Assembly (NCBI GenBank): GCA_041392805.1
Contig: JAWKLJ010000002.1
Span: 1,999,001-2,063,000 of the forward strand
Length of the DNA: 64,000 nucleotides
Source: Saprospiraceae bacterium
GTDB taxonomy: Bacteria; Bacteroidota; Bacteroidia; Chitinophagales; Saprospiraceae
Reading direction: 5' to 3'
Shown here in pieces: positions 9,003 to 17,681 of this stretch; the stretch's first letter is position 1, and every line of letters begins with the position of its first letter. The notes under the pieces were generated by a model. It saw nothing but the letters and a program-made list of their open reading frames with translations. It was not told the origin of the DNA and ran no database searches. Made by a program: the position numbers and the translations under genes.

Positions 9003-9144
9003 GAGGATAGTATTATTTGGGATGAAGATAAGGAAATTGAAAGGAGAAATTTGAAATATTTGCAGCCCAAATCGATCGTTGGGAGATTCATGGAAACTAA
9101 AAATTAACCAGTCAGTGAATAAATGGGAACCTCCAAATAAGCGC

Positions 9145-10392
9145 TCAATATTGCACCATCACCTTGGTTAAAAAGAGACGGTCCTTCGTTTTTATCTTCA
9201 GTAGATATAAACCATTTGGAAGACCCACTACAGATATACTTTTATTATTTTCTTTCCTCAGCAGATTGCCGGACATATTCCATAATTCCAGATGATCGAC
9301 CGGAATTTCATTAACGGTAATGGTAAGCTGTGCCGGGTTTGGATAAGTAGTAAACCGACCATCGGTGGGAAGAACTGAAATGGAAGAAGTCAGGGTATCG
9401 GAAATTTCAAGATTGGCTAAATGTTCAAACCAGGTAAAGCCAACTACCTGAATACCACTCAACCATAAATAGGTCCCATCCATATAACTGGCGATATAGC
9501 CTTTGGTGAGACTGCTATTATAAGCAGTGCCTTCCACCCAAGCGTGGTAGGGATCTCTTAAGGCATCAAAGTGTGTTCCGCCATAGGTGAGCAGGTAATT
9601 ATGCATATTATTGGTATCCGTTTCGCGAGACTTGAGTAAGAGCACAATTTTATTTGGGAGGTCTCCCGGGCTTGCCAGCCACTCCAACCGGGAAATCGTC
9701 CAGTTGAAAAAATTGCCACCAGATTGGAATGGATCGGAACGGTAATAGGTAATTAAAATATGATCTGATAAAGCAGCGATCTGTTGCATTTCGGGTTGAG
9801 AGGAATTGGTGAGTACATTCCCCGTACTTCCCGCCCCGCCGATATATACTTCACAAACCAAGTGTTGAGACGGGTCGCTTCCCGCCGTCGAATCACAAAT
9901 CGTTCGTATGTTTTGTAGCTGGGAAAAATAGGAAGTAAAATTGGAGCAGGAGGCATTAGAACTGCTGTTGTAAAATTCACATTCATAAGTAATCATATCG
10001 AATTTCTGAGCATCCGTGACGGTCGAACAATTATTGTAATCCTGGATTTTACTAGCTGTAGCGTCCGTACCCACATTTCCGCTGATATATTGAATATTGT
10101 AAACCGTATGCGCTTTTTCAATGAAGGCTTGTAAATCCATCATTTCGCTGGTAAAGGAAGTACAATTAGCAGTCAATATCTGGAATATATTGGTACAGAT
10201 CAAATAATTGAAATCATTGGCTACGGCATATTCGAGCAATTCATTTTCTGCACTAAGATTACCAAGCACTTCTGTCCTGAAATCCGTTACCCATAGGCCT
10301 CTAAAATCCAAAGTATGAGGCGGCAATGTCTGGCTACTCAAGGAATTTGTAAACAATAAAGTAAGCATCATCAAAAATCTCAATGTATTCAT
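9145..10392 (-). CDS. secreted protein with T9SS sorting domain
   Basis: A 415-residue exported protein. Residues 1-20 are a signal peptide (MNTLRFLMMLTLLFTNSLSSQ). The body starts with FRGLWVTDFRTEVLG and has alternating segments resembling a TIM-barrel-like glycoside hydrolase of the GHL type (strands ending in YLICTN, ILITYY, NKIVLLLKSRETD), but I cannot assign a family or catalytic pair with confidence. The last 70 residues (YPNPAQLTITV...LPNGLYLLKIKTKDRLFLTKVMVQ) are a type A T9SS C-terminal domain, so it is exported through the outer membrane and may be cell-surface attached. It is a monocistron apart from the repeat element upstream. Confidence 0.8.
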   Translation of the reverse strand: MNTLRFLMMLTLLFTNSLSSQTLPPHTLDFRGLWVTDFRTEVLGNLSAENELLEYAVANDFNYLICTNIFQILTANCTSFTSEMMDLQAFIEKAHTVYNIQYISGNVGTDATASKIQDYNNCSTVTDAQKFDMITYECEFYNSSSNASCSNFTSYFSQLQNIRTICDSTAGSDPSQHLVCEVYIGGAGSTGNVLTNSSQPEMQQIAALSDHILITYYRSDPFQSGGNFFNWTISRLEWLASPGDLPNKIVLLLKSRETDTNNMHNYLLTYGGTHFDALRDPYHAWVEGTAYNSSLTKGYIASYMDGTYLWLSGIQVVGFTWFEHLANLEISDTLTSSISVLPTDGRFTTYPNPAQLTITVNEIPVDHLELWNMSGNLLRKENNKSISVVGLPNGLYLLKIKTKDRLFLTKVMVQY

Positions 10393-10447
10393 TTTATGGT
10401 TTTTTTATTTTTGGTGGTTTTTAAAGATACCTGATGTTTTAATACTG

Positions 10448-10587
10448 TGTGTAAAAAAGAAACCAGGCGGATGTCGGCGTTTTTCACCGACATCTCTCTC
10501 AGCTCTCCCAAGCTTGGCTCCCAGGTTAATTGCAGGTGAAAAACACCTGCAACGGCGGTGGGTAGCGAAGATGGCTTGTGTAAAAAA
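10448..10587. repeat. twin-hairpin element flanked by 11-nt direct repeats
   Basis: Two hairpins lie between the peptidase gene and the T9SS gene: GATGTCGGCG with its near-complement (10470-10479 / 10485-10494, 5-nt loop) and a perfect 9-bp stem TTGCAGGTG-AAAAA-CACCTGCAA (10530-10552). Between them is the palindrome CCAAGCTTGG (10508-10517). The block is bounded by identical TGTGTAAAAAA sequences at 10448-10458 and 10577-10587, resembling a target-site duplication. No protein is supported here. It is probably a small dispersed repeat or an mRNA processing/termination element. Confidence 0.5.
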
Positions 10588-10618
10588 AAACTTTTCACAC
10601 AATGTACTAAATGCATTT

Positions 10619-11455
10619 TCACCTTATTTGTAGATGAATATGATCATCATGTCTTACCGCCTGGCAACCATGAAATCTGATTTTACGATCTTGATTTAGA
10701 CCTAATCGCTGCTTTAAGTGAGGTTCTATAAATATTTTCTCCGTCGCAGACTTCCTTGAAATTGCTTGTATTAAAAACTGGTTAACGGCTTCATCAAATT
10801 CGTATTTTGCCTTCTTTCTAGATAATTTGCTTAATAGGCTATATTGCCAATATCCTTTTTTCTCACATTCGCTAATTTGATCAAATTCACCTGTTCTTGG
10901 ATCTTCTGTATATCCATAACCCAATAAGGTCGGTGATTGATTAATCCTTTTACCTGTTTTTGAATGCTTGTAGATAAATCTAATATCCAGTTTTTTCCCA
11001 TCATCATGACTTAAATGGGGGAGTAAAGGAAATTCGTCAAGTAAAGGAAAATTGGCATCTAAATAAAGTATTTCCGTTCCTGGATATTTTTCATTAACGG
11101 CTATACTTGTCGAAACGATCAGATCTCTTAAGGCTGGTTTTACATAATGTCTATTGCCGAGAACAGTTAAAAAATTTGCTGGCCTTAATGGCACTTCGCT
11201 ACTTGTCAGGATAGGTAGATGCACCCTTCCATTCCAGCTGGCTAAGGTGGGAACGATTAATAAGCTACCTAACAAAAACATACCAGTAAATATTCCCAAC
11301 CGTAGTAATCTGCACTGTATTCTTTTTTCTGATTTTCTTTTGATCTTTAACCCGATTGGTTTGTAGATCAAATAGATTATACCTCCAACTTGCGTCAATA
11401 TGGTCAATAACATGATGATTAATACGGTCTTAATGATCTCTCTGAACGGGCTCAT
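10619..11455 (-). CDS. membrane-anchored LAS-type metallopeptidase (MepA/M15/M74-like)
   Basis: A 278-residue protein with two predicted membrane helices (about residues 9-31 and 52-72) and an extracytoplasmic C-terminal domain. The domain carries the LAS metallopeptidase zinc motif: His150-x6-Asp157 (SHDDGKKLD) and His272-x-His274 (RHDDHIHLQ) at the extreme C-terminus. These residues bind zinc in peptidoglycan endopeptidases and carboxypeptidases such as MepA, VanX and D-Ala-D-Ala peptidases. A role in cleaving peptidoglycan cross-links is inferred. The two-helix anchor is unusual for this group. It lies upstream of the T9SS gene on the same strand, with the twin-hairpin element between them. 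Confidence 0.7.
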   Translation of the reverse strand: MSPFREIIKTVLIIMLLTILTQVGGIIYLIYKPIGLKIKRKSEKRIQCRLLRLGIFTGMFLLGSLLIVPTLASWNGRVHLPILTSSEVPLRPANFLTVLGNRHYVKPALRDLIVSTSIAVNEKYPGTEILYLDANFPLLDEFPLLPHLSHDDGKKLDIRFIYKHSKTGKRINQSPTLLGYGYTEDPRTGEFDQISECEKKGYWQYSLLSKLSRKKAKYEFDEAVNQFLIQAISRKSATEKIFIEPHLKQRLGLNQDRKIRFHGCQAVRHDDHIHLQIR

Positions 11456-11481
11456 TCCTTTTTCATTATTTAGACAAGCTC

Positions 11482-12942
11482 CTATGTATTAAGGATCGCC
11501 TCGGCTTCCATTTCCACCAGGTAACCCGCTCCAATAAGGTCGGCGCGAATCAGGGTGTTGGCTGGCTGGATATGGCCAAATCGCTGTCCATGAGCCCTGG
11601 AGATAGCTTCCCAATCTGCCATATTCTGGATGTAAATGCGGGTCCGGACCACCGCTTCCAGTTTCCCGCCCAGGGATTGGAGGGCGCCTTCGATCTTATC
11701 GATGACGAAGTGGGTTTGAGCAGTCGGATCGTTCCCGCCGATCATTCTGTCACCGTGGGTGGCGGTGGTGCCGGAGACGAGGATGCGCTGGCCAATGCGA
11801 ACCGCCCGGCTGAAGCCCGCCAGGTCCTCCCAAATGGTCCCACTGAGGGCTTTTTGGCGCTCAGCACCCATCGACTGGACGGGATAGGGTGCTGGCAAGG
11901 TCTCCAGGTGATGGCTGAGGTCCCCGGAAGCGGTTAGAAAGGGTGCTTTTCGGTATTCGTCCCCGCAATCGCCGGGGATCGGCTGCAAACCAGATAGGGC
12001 TTCCCGAATAAGAGATCGACTATCCTCTCCGAGTTCAATATCCAGCAGGCGCAGATTGTCCTTGATATGCTCGGATTGTCCCAGTCGGGCACCAATGATG
12101 ACGCCGCCAACGGCAGGTTGGTCGAGGATATACTTTGTCGCAATATTGGCAATGGAGGCATCATGCTGTTTGGCGATCCCGGCCAAGGTCTGGAGCAAAT
12201 GCTGATAGGGTTGCCAACCTCCGGCAGTATCGATAAATCGCTTGTATTTCATCTCAGACCAGGTGGCGAGCTGGTCAGCAGGCTTTTCGGAGGTATGCAG
12301 CCATTTTTCGGTCAGCAACCCACCCGCCAAAGTGCCGAAGGCCAGGATTTTGATGTCGTGTTGTTGGCAAAGCTCGGTCATGGCGCCGGCCGCCCTCTGA
12401 TCGATCAAAGAATAGGAAATTTGGTTGGAGACCACCCGGATGCCGCTTTGGATCACCATATTCAGATGAACGGTGTCAAAATTGGTCAGACCGAGGTGGC
12501 GGATCAGGCCTTCCTCTTGTAATTCCTGCAACCAGAAGAGGTCATCCAGCCAGGCGGGATCGGCGTATTGCCAGGCGTGGTATTGCAACAGGTCTAACTG
12601 GTCCATTTGCAGCCGACTCAAGGCCCTTTCTACGGCGGAACGCACCCGCGCTTTACTCCCTTTGCCCTCGGCATCAGGGACCCATTTGGTCAAGCATTGG
12701 ATCTGACCGGGGCCCACTTGCTGGCCAAAGATACCTGCAACTAATTCAGCCGAACCGTAATGATCAGCCATGTCGAAGGTCGTTAATCCGGCTTCCAGAT
12801 AGGTTTGCATCCCTTGGGCCGTCTGTTGCAGGTCGATGGCTTTACCTTCTCTTTCCATATCGGCAATTTGCCAGAGCCCGGTGAGGATGCGGGAAATGTG
12901 GAGGTCGGGGGCCAAGGTGGTGGTGGTCGTTGCAGCGTTCAT
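11482..12942 (-). CDS. aldo/keto reductase fused to RidA-like domain
   Basis: A 486-residue two-domain protein. Residues about 14-320 are an aldo/keto reductase with the full catalytic tetrad Asp57, Tyr62, Lys86, His122 (TFDMADHYG, LTKW, YHAW). Residues about 355-486 are a RidA/YjgF/YER057c domain (RILVSGTTATHGDRMIGGNDPTAQ, RTRIYIQNMADW). Classical RidA imine deaminases have an arginine in PARS. Here the segment reads PANT, with Asn462 in that place, so the enamine/imine deaminase activity may be absent or altered. The permease gene ends 37 bp upstream on the same strand, suggesting uptake and reduction of the permease's substrate. The reaction is unknown. Confidence 0.88.
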   Translation of the reverse strand: MNAATTTTTLAPDLHISRILTGLWQIADMEREGKAIDLQQTAQGMQTYLEAGLTTFDMADHYGSAELVAGIFGQQVGPGQIQCLTKWVPDAEGKGSKARVRSAVERALSRLQMDQLDLLQYHAWQYADPAWLDDLFWLQELQEEGLIRHLGLTNFDTVHLNMVIQSGIRVVSNQISYSLIDQRAAGAMTELCQQHDIKILAFGTLAGGLLTEKWLHTSEKPADQLATWSEMKYKRFIDTAGGWQPYQHLLQTLAGIAKQHDASIANIATKYILDQPAVGGVIIGARLGQSEHIKDNLRLLDIELGEDSRSLIREALSGLQPIPGDCGDEYRKAPFLTASGDLSHHLETLPAPYPVQSMGAERQKALSGTIWEDLAGFSRAVRIGQRILVSGTTATHGDRMIGGNDPTAQTHFVIDKIEGALQSLGGKLEAVVRTRIYIQNMADWEAISRAHGQRFGHIQPANTLIRADLIGAGYLVEMEAEAILNT

Positions 12943-12979
12943 GCTTCGTGCTATTTTTTTGATGGATTGACGGAGGTTT

Positions 12980-14485
12980 TTAATGGGGTGGTAGTGATTT
13001 GAAAGCGGTTTTAATATCCTTTCCCGCCCGTTTTAATTGTCGGATTTTCCAAAGGAAGATCAGCGAAGCGATGCCCATGACGATCAGCCAAACCAACGTT
13101 GAATGAAAGTACCAGGCCGTCACCGTTGATTGAAGGTCTTTTTGGGTATGAACCACCAGGAACAATACCAATAAAGCAGCGCCTGGAAGGGCGATCAGCC
13201 ATTGAATGCTGCGGGATTTAAACAGCGTGACCGAACGGGCCAGGGATGGATTGTAAAAAGGCAGTCGGATCACGGTAAGACACATCAGTAAAAAATTGAC
13301 CAGCATAGCTGTCACCATGATATCGATACCCAAAAAGAAATCGCCAGCCAGGTGGCTTCCCAAAATACCAACGGTCGCCATGCCGCCACTGACCAGGATG
13401 GCCACCACTGGCGTTTGGTATTTGGTATGAATGCGGGCTACCTGCTTGGGAAAGATGCCATCTTCCGCCCAGGCAAACATCAGCCGGGATACCGATAGGA
13501 GCATAGCTGGCAGGTCGTTGATCAAGGCAATGGCGGCACCCAAGGTAATGGCCACTGCCCAACCAGGCGTCAGCAAATAGCTCAATAATCCAGGCGCCGA
13601 AATATCTTTTTGCAAGGCCTGTTCAGAAACAAAGGTCCATGGAATGGCATGGTAAACCGCAGCGGTGAAGATAAAATAATAAGCACCAACAGACCCAATG
13701 GCGATGCCGATGGCCAGCGGAAGGGAGCGCTGTGGATTTTTGGCTTCTCCGCCTGCCTGTGCGATGGAATCGAAACCAATAAAGCTGGAAAATAATAGCG
13801 CGGCAGCTGTAAGTAGGGTATGTAACGACAAGCCAGGGTTAGTAAGCGGTAGCGCTCGGCCTTCTTTCTGCAACAAGCTGGCGGCAAAATCGCTGTGGTC
13901 AAAAGAAAAACCGGCAATAATGACAATGGCCCCCAGCCCAAACATCATGACCATGAGGGGGACCAGGATGCGTTCATAAAAGCGTACCCCCAAGACATTG
14001 ATCCCGACAAAAGTCCAAAGCAGAAGGATGGCCAGGCTCACCCTGACTGGGCCTCGTTCCAGCAATTGGGCTGCGTCTTCCCATCCCAAAGAGGCCGCCA
14101 TGTCCCTGAAAAAAGGAATGATAATATAGGAAATGACACCAATGGCAATTGATAAGCCAAACCACTGCGAAAAGCTAGCCACAAAACCCAGGTAGGGGTG
14201 GAGTCCCCGGCTGGCATACAGGTAACTACCCCCGGCCCGCGGCATGGCTGTCGACAGGATGGCATAGGCCATCGCTGCTAAAATAGCGGGCACTGCGGCG
14301 AACAAAAAGGCCGGCAAAACATGCGGCCCAATACCGGGCACACTGCGTTGTATCATAAAAGGGACCACGTATACCGAGGCCCCCAGCATGGAGCAAATCC
14401 CCGTAGCTGCCAGCCCCGTCAACCCAAGTTGACGACGAAGTCCGGGGGAATCGACCGATGGTTCGTTTTTTTGCTTTTCTTTCAT
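12980..14485 (-). CDS. APC-superfamily amino acid permease
   Basis: A 501-residue polytopic membrane protein with about 12 hydrophobic segments. The first segment carries the APC signature (LTGLAATGICSMLGASVYVVPF, with the glycine-rich unwound helix I). Other family features are FAAVPAILAAMAYAILSTAMPRAGGSYLY and FIGFDSIAQAGGEAKNPQRSLP. It most resembles cationic/neutral amino acid or polyamine exchangers of the LAT/CAT/YfnA type. The substrate cannot be read. It is transcribed first in a two-gene unit with the AKR-RidA fusion. Confidence 0.9.
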   Translation of the reverse strand: MKEKQKNEPSVDSPGLRRQLGLTGLAATGICSMLGASVYVVPFMIQRSVPGIGPHVLPAFLFAAVPAILAAMAYAILSTAMPRAGGSYLYASRGLHPYLGFVASFSQWFGLSIAIGVISYIIIPFFRDMAASLGWEDAAQLLERGPVRVSLAILLLWTFVGINVLGVRFYERILVPLMVMMFGLGAIVIIAGFSFDHSDFAASLLQKEGRALPLTNPGLSLHTLLTAAALLFSSFIGFDSIAQAGGEAKNPQRSLPLAIGIAIGSVGAYYFIFTAAVYHAIPWTFVSEQALQKDISAPGLLSYLLTPGWAVAITLGAAIALINDLPAMLLSVSRLMFAWAEDGIFPKQVARIHTKYQTPVVAILVSGGMATVGILGSHLAGDFFLGIDIMVTAMLVNFLLMCLTVIRLPFYNPSLARSVTLFKSRSIQWLIALPGAALLVLFLVVHTQKDLQSTVTAWYFHSTLVWLIVMGIASLIFLWKIRQLKRAGKDIKTAFKSLPPH

Positions 14486-14673
14486 TAATCTTCAATTTTC
14501 CGACTTCTGCTTTTCTTCAATGTCCCCCTTTTGTCTTTTGAAAATGAAAACATAATTTTCGACTAGCAGCTGGTTTTTTTCACAAGAAAAGCAACTTCAG
14601 GTAATTTTGAATGTAACTTTTTCGATTTTAAAGGAATTACGCGATTTTTGGTATGTTTGCTGGACTTAAAACT

Positions 14674-15108
14674 ATGAAAAAAGTGAATATTAAAAGTGAT
14701 CCTCAAGTTAAACAGAAGTTTCAGGGCTATCCGGAGCAGATCAAAGAAAAACTAGGTAATTTGCGTAATTTGATTTTGGAAACTGCTGGAGAAATTGCGG
14801 GGATAGGGGAGGTCGAAGAAACCTTAAAGTGGGGAGAACCAAGCTATTTGGTCAAAAAGGGGAGTACCATCAGAATAGATTGGAAGCCTAAAAATCCAGA
14901 TCAATATGCGATGTATTTTAAATGTACGAGCAAGTTAGTTCCAACCTTCAGGCAATTTTACGGCGGCAAATTTAAATTTGAGGACAATAGAGCCATTGTC
15001 TTTAATATGCAGGATACGATTCCGGAAAAGGAATTGAAGGAGTGTGTTGCCCTCGCTTTGCAGTATCACTTGCTTAAACATCTTCCTGATTTGGGAAAAT
15101 CAGCCTAG
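14674..15108 (+). CDS. DUF1801 (YdhG-like) domain protein
   Basis: A small cytosolic protein, 144 residues from the ATG at 14674. An upstream in-frame ATG at 14653 adds seven residues without family similarity. The pattern YPEQIKEKLGNLRNLILE, EVEETLKWGEPSY, TIRIDWKPKNPDQYAMYF and a basic C-terminal helix is that of the DUF1801/YdhG fold. Its biochemical role is not established. The stop codon overlaps the stop of the convergent SGNH gene: both read TAG within the palindrome CTAG at 15105-15108. Confidence 0.85.
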   Translation: MKKVNIKSDPQVKQKFQGYPEQIKEKLGNLRNLILETAGEIAGIGEVEETLKWGEPSYLVKKGSTIRIDWKPKNPDQYAMYFKCTSKLVPTFRQFYGGKFKFEDNRAIVFNMQDTIPEKELKECVALALQYHLLKHLPDLGKSA

Positions 15109-15830
15109 TTTGCGAAATACTTCAGGATTTCATCCGCAATTAATTGATGGCCTTCCTCATTTGGATGATTTACTTGAGACATGAAGGTTGAAATAGGATT
15201 ACCCGACATAACTTTTTCTTTGAATAAACCGTAGCTATCTATAAGTCCAATCCCATTTTTTTCGGCTAATTGTTGTATCTGTTTACTATGTTGTTCTAAT
15301 TCGCTATTGGCTTCCAGGATGTTTATTCTTTGATCAGGTGAAGGTGTCAATAGGATGATTTTAATATGCTGCTTTAAAGCTTTATTGATCATTTTGTTCC
15401 ATGCTTTGGATGACCCTTCCAGTCCCGATTTCAGATCGTTCAAGGCATAATCTATGAAAAGGACGTCAGGTTGATGGATTAAAACCTCCGCCTTAAATCT
15501 TTTTGCCCCACTCTCAGCATTTTCACCACCAATGGCCGTATTTATAACATTAATGACGGCGAAGGGATATTGTTCTTTTAATTTTTTGAGTACCTGAAAG
15601 GGGTAAGCCCCGAAGGTATTAACCAATGGGGTTTTGAAATATCCAGCGGGGACCGAATGGCCATGGAAGACCAGGTTAATTGTTCGGTTATTTGGCCATT
15701 GTTTGGTGAGTTCGTTTTTAATATCGTTCAAATAATTAGCGGGATCTGCTATCTTGCTTTGCGTATTTGACCGGCTTGAAATTAGAAGGAGCAAAAGTAG
15801 GAGGAAACTCGATTTTTTCATTGTATTCAT
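15105..15830 (-). CDS. secreted SGNH/GDSL-type hydrolase
   Basis: A 241-residue exported esterase-like protein. The first ~24 residues are a leucine-rich signal peptide; starts at 15830 or 15821 are both possible. SGNH blocks are visible: block I FHGHSVPAG with Ser59 as nucleophile, block II glycine in TAIGGENAESG, block III with Asn in DYALNDLKSG, and block V NHPNEEGH with the terminal His. Block V has Asn where many enzymes have the triad Asp. Likely an acetyl-esterase or lipase-like activity on sugars or lipids. The next gene upstream on the same strand is the VOC protein. Confidence 0.87.
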   Translation of the reverse strand: MNTMKKSSFLLLLLLLISSRSNTQSKIADPANYLNDIKNELTKQWPNNRTINLVFHGHSVPAGYFKTPLVNTFGAYPFQVLKKLKEQYPFAVINVINTAIGGENAESGAKRFKAEVLIHQPDVLFIDYALNDLKSGLEGSSKAWNKMINKALKQHIKIILLTPSPDQRINILEANSELEQHSKQIQQLAEKNGIGLIDSYGLFKEKVMSGNPISTFMSQVNHPNEEGHQLIADEILKYFAN

Positions 15831-15841
15831 GGTATATGAAA

Positions 15842-16237
15842 TTAATGGGCTTTGGGCTCAATCAAATCCCAAAGATTGCCATACAAGTCTTCAAAAACAG
15901 CTACAGTTCCGTAGTCCTCAAAAATGGGTTGCCTTACAATTTTGATGTTGTTTTCAATAAGATTTTGGTAATCTCGTTCGAAATTATCGGTGTGCAAAAA
16001 CAGGAAAACCCTTCCGCCTGTTTGATTGCCAATCCTACTTTTTTGTGCTTCATTTACACCTTTAGCTAACAATAAAGAACATTCACTAGCACCTTGTGGT
16101 CTGACTAAAACCCAGCGTTTGGTCTCCGATAAAACGGTATCTTCTAGCAATGTAAACTTTAATTTTTGGGTGTAAAATGCTATCGCTTCGTCATAGTCGT
16201 CCACTACAATGGCAATATGGGTTAAATGCTGCTTCAT
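15842..16237 (-). CDS. VOC (glyoxalase/bleomycin resistance) family protein
   Basis: A cytosolic vicinal-oxygen-chelate fold protein, 131 residues from the start at 16237 (MKQHLTHIAIVVDDYDEAI). An in-frame ATG at 16261 adds an unlikely leader. Paired beta-alpha-beta-beta-beta modules are recognisable: LTHIAIVVDDYDEAIAFYTQKLKF and the closing EDYGTVAVFEDLYGNLWDLIEP with the terminal metal-binding Glu. The single-domain architecture matches dimeric members. The substrate is unknown. It is separated from the SGNH gene by only 11 bp, so the two are probably co-transcribed. Confidence 0.9.
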   Translation of the reverse strand: MKQHLTHIAIVVDDYDEAIAFYTQKLKFTLLEDTVLSETKRWVLVRPQGASECSLLLAKGVNEAQKSRIGNQTGGRVFLFLHTDNFERDYQNLIENNIKIVRQPIFEDYGTVAVFEDLYGNLWDLIEPKAH

Positions 16238-16644
16238 TTTTCCGCTTGTCCTGTTTTTCAATGCTTCAAGGTATCAATACTATCTCATATTCTCAAACTC
16301 AAGGCGTATTTTAAGGTTCAGCTGCTGAGGGTAGGACCATTCTTACTTTTAATTTTCTTAATTCATCTTTACTTTTCCTTTTTCCGACTTCGACCAGGAA
16401 AAACGAAGATTTCCAAAAGCGTTCAAAGTCTAAAATCCTTTTTTCTTTGTAAATTGTCAAAGCACCAACCAAGGAATGGTGAATTAATAAATTTACATTC
16501 TTTGGCTTGTTCTTTTGCCATCATGCTGCGTTAAAAAGCCTCGCCAATGCCCCGCATTGCCTACGTTTTTTGCCTGGCCTGATGACAAAATATCTTCGCC
16601 CAAAAACGTAATCTATTAATTCACCATTCCTAAAATAGAACAAG
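16238..16644. other. intergenic region with fold-back element
   Basis: About 400 bp without a credible gene between divergent units. The right half is the long palindrome described separately (16472-16631). The left half carries CCAAAAGCGTTCAAAGTC-like text that recurs in slightly different form near 23200, suggesting decayed dispersed intergenic sequence. Confidence 0.5.
16472..16631. mobile_element. 160-bp fold-back (MITE-like) element
   Basis: Perfect 18-nt terminal inverted repeats (16472-16489 AGGAATGGTGAATTAATA and 16614-16631) bound a sequence that is imperfectly self-complementary throughout. The centre is CAATGC-CCC-GCATTG at 16545-16559, exactly midway between the ends. The whole element can fold into one long hairpin, as non-autonomous fold-back MITEs do. 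I see no target duplication and no coding capacity. It lies immediately upstream of the lipoprotein gene at 16645, so it may also affect that gene's expression. Confidence 0.6.
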
Positions 16645-17601
16645 ATGAAATTTTGTTTACCCATTCTTATGATAGCTGTCATGTCAATGATGGCTTGTAA
16701 CCAAGGGGCTAATGTTTCAGAAAAGGCACCTGAGACCTCCCTTACCCCCGGCGCTGATACCAGCTTATTCCCTGCTGAATTAGTTGATTTCCAAGCAGGT
16801 ACAGAAAACCCGGTGTTTACAGGAACAGGAGAAGATACCTGGGATCAGCAAATTCGGGAAAGGGGCTTTATTCTTAAAGAAGAAGGCCGATATCACATGT
16901 GGTACACCGGGTTCAAAAAGGGAGGCCAATTGCTATCTTTAGGATATGCTACCTCTATGGATGGTATTTCATGGACGCGTTATAATGATAAGCCCATTTT
17001 TGAAGAAAATTGGACGGAGGATATGATGGTACTTAAAGTGGATGGCACCTACCAGATGTTTGCCGAAGGCAAAGATGATATCGCACACCGCCTTACCTCC
17101 ACGGATCGCATCCATTGGACAGATCATGGCTCCTTGGACATCCGGTTGGTGAATGGCGAACCTTTGAGTGAGGGGCCCTATGGCACACCTACGGTGTGGT
17201 TTGAAGATAATACCTGGTATTTGTTCTACGAACGTAATGATCTAGGGATCTGGCTGGCTACTTCAGATGACCTAGCGGTATGGACCAATGTACAAGATGA
17301 TCCTGTCATCCAAATGGGCCCTGAAGCGTATGATAAATACGGCTTGGCGGTCAATCAAATCATCAAATACAAAGGGTGGTATTATGCCTATTACCACGGC
17401 ACAGCTTTTGAAGATTGGCGAGAGTGGTCTACCAATGTGGCGGCATCTAAAGATTTGATCCATTGGGAAAAATACAAGGGGAATCCCATTCTGGGGGAAA
17501 ACAAATCCAGTGGTATCCTTGTAGCGGATGGGGCACCATTTCGTTTGTATACGATGCACAATGAGGTGGTGGTGCATTTCCCCAGGCAAAGCGTAAATTG
17601 A
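16645..17601 (+). CDS. glycosidase-like five-bladed beta-propeller lipoprotein
   Basis: A 318-residue lipoprotein: signal MKFCLPILMIAVMSMMAC with lipid Cys18. The body has repeated propeller blades (YHMWYTGF...LGYATSMDGISWTRY, TYQMFAEGKDDIAHRLTSTDRIHWT, TWYLFYERNDLGIWLATSDDLAVWT, YYAYYHGTAFEDW...ASKDLIHWEKY). This blade style is shared by GH43, GH32/68 and GH130 enzymes. The DGISW/DRIHW/DLIHW repeats are typical. The catalytic acid residues cannot be assigned by eye, so the activity is uncertain. It is probably surface or periplasmic and acts on plant or algal oligosaccharides. Confidence 0.8.
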   Translation: MKFCLPILMIAVMSMMACNQGANVSEKAPETSLTPGADTSLFPAELVDFQAGTENPVFTGTGEDTWDQQIRERGFILKEEGRYHMWYTGFKKGGQLLSLGYATSMDGISWTRYNDKPIFEENWTEDMMVLKVDGTYQMFAEGKDDIAHRLTSTDRIHWTDHGSLDIRLVNGEPLSEGPYGTPTVWFEDNTWYLFYERNDLGIWLATSDDLAVWTNVQDDPVIQMGPEAYDKYGLAVNQIIKYKGWYYAYYHGTAFEDWREWSTNVAASKDLIHWEKYKGNPILGENKSSGILVADGAPFRLYTMHNEVVVHFPRQSVN

Positions 17602-17681
17602 TTTACCTTGAGCGCACAGTTTGATGCTTCCTCGGCGCTGCTGGAGGCGAGACTTCTTGAGGGAAGCGTCACTGCTCGCGC

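Noticed and set aside
10389..10622. Minus-strand frames of 77 and 65 codons between the peptidase and the T9SS gene
   Set aside because: They run through the hairpins and direct repeats, are Lys- and Ser-rich without domain features, and explain nothing the repeat element does not.
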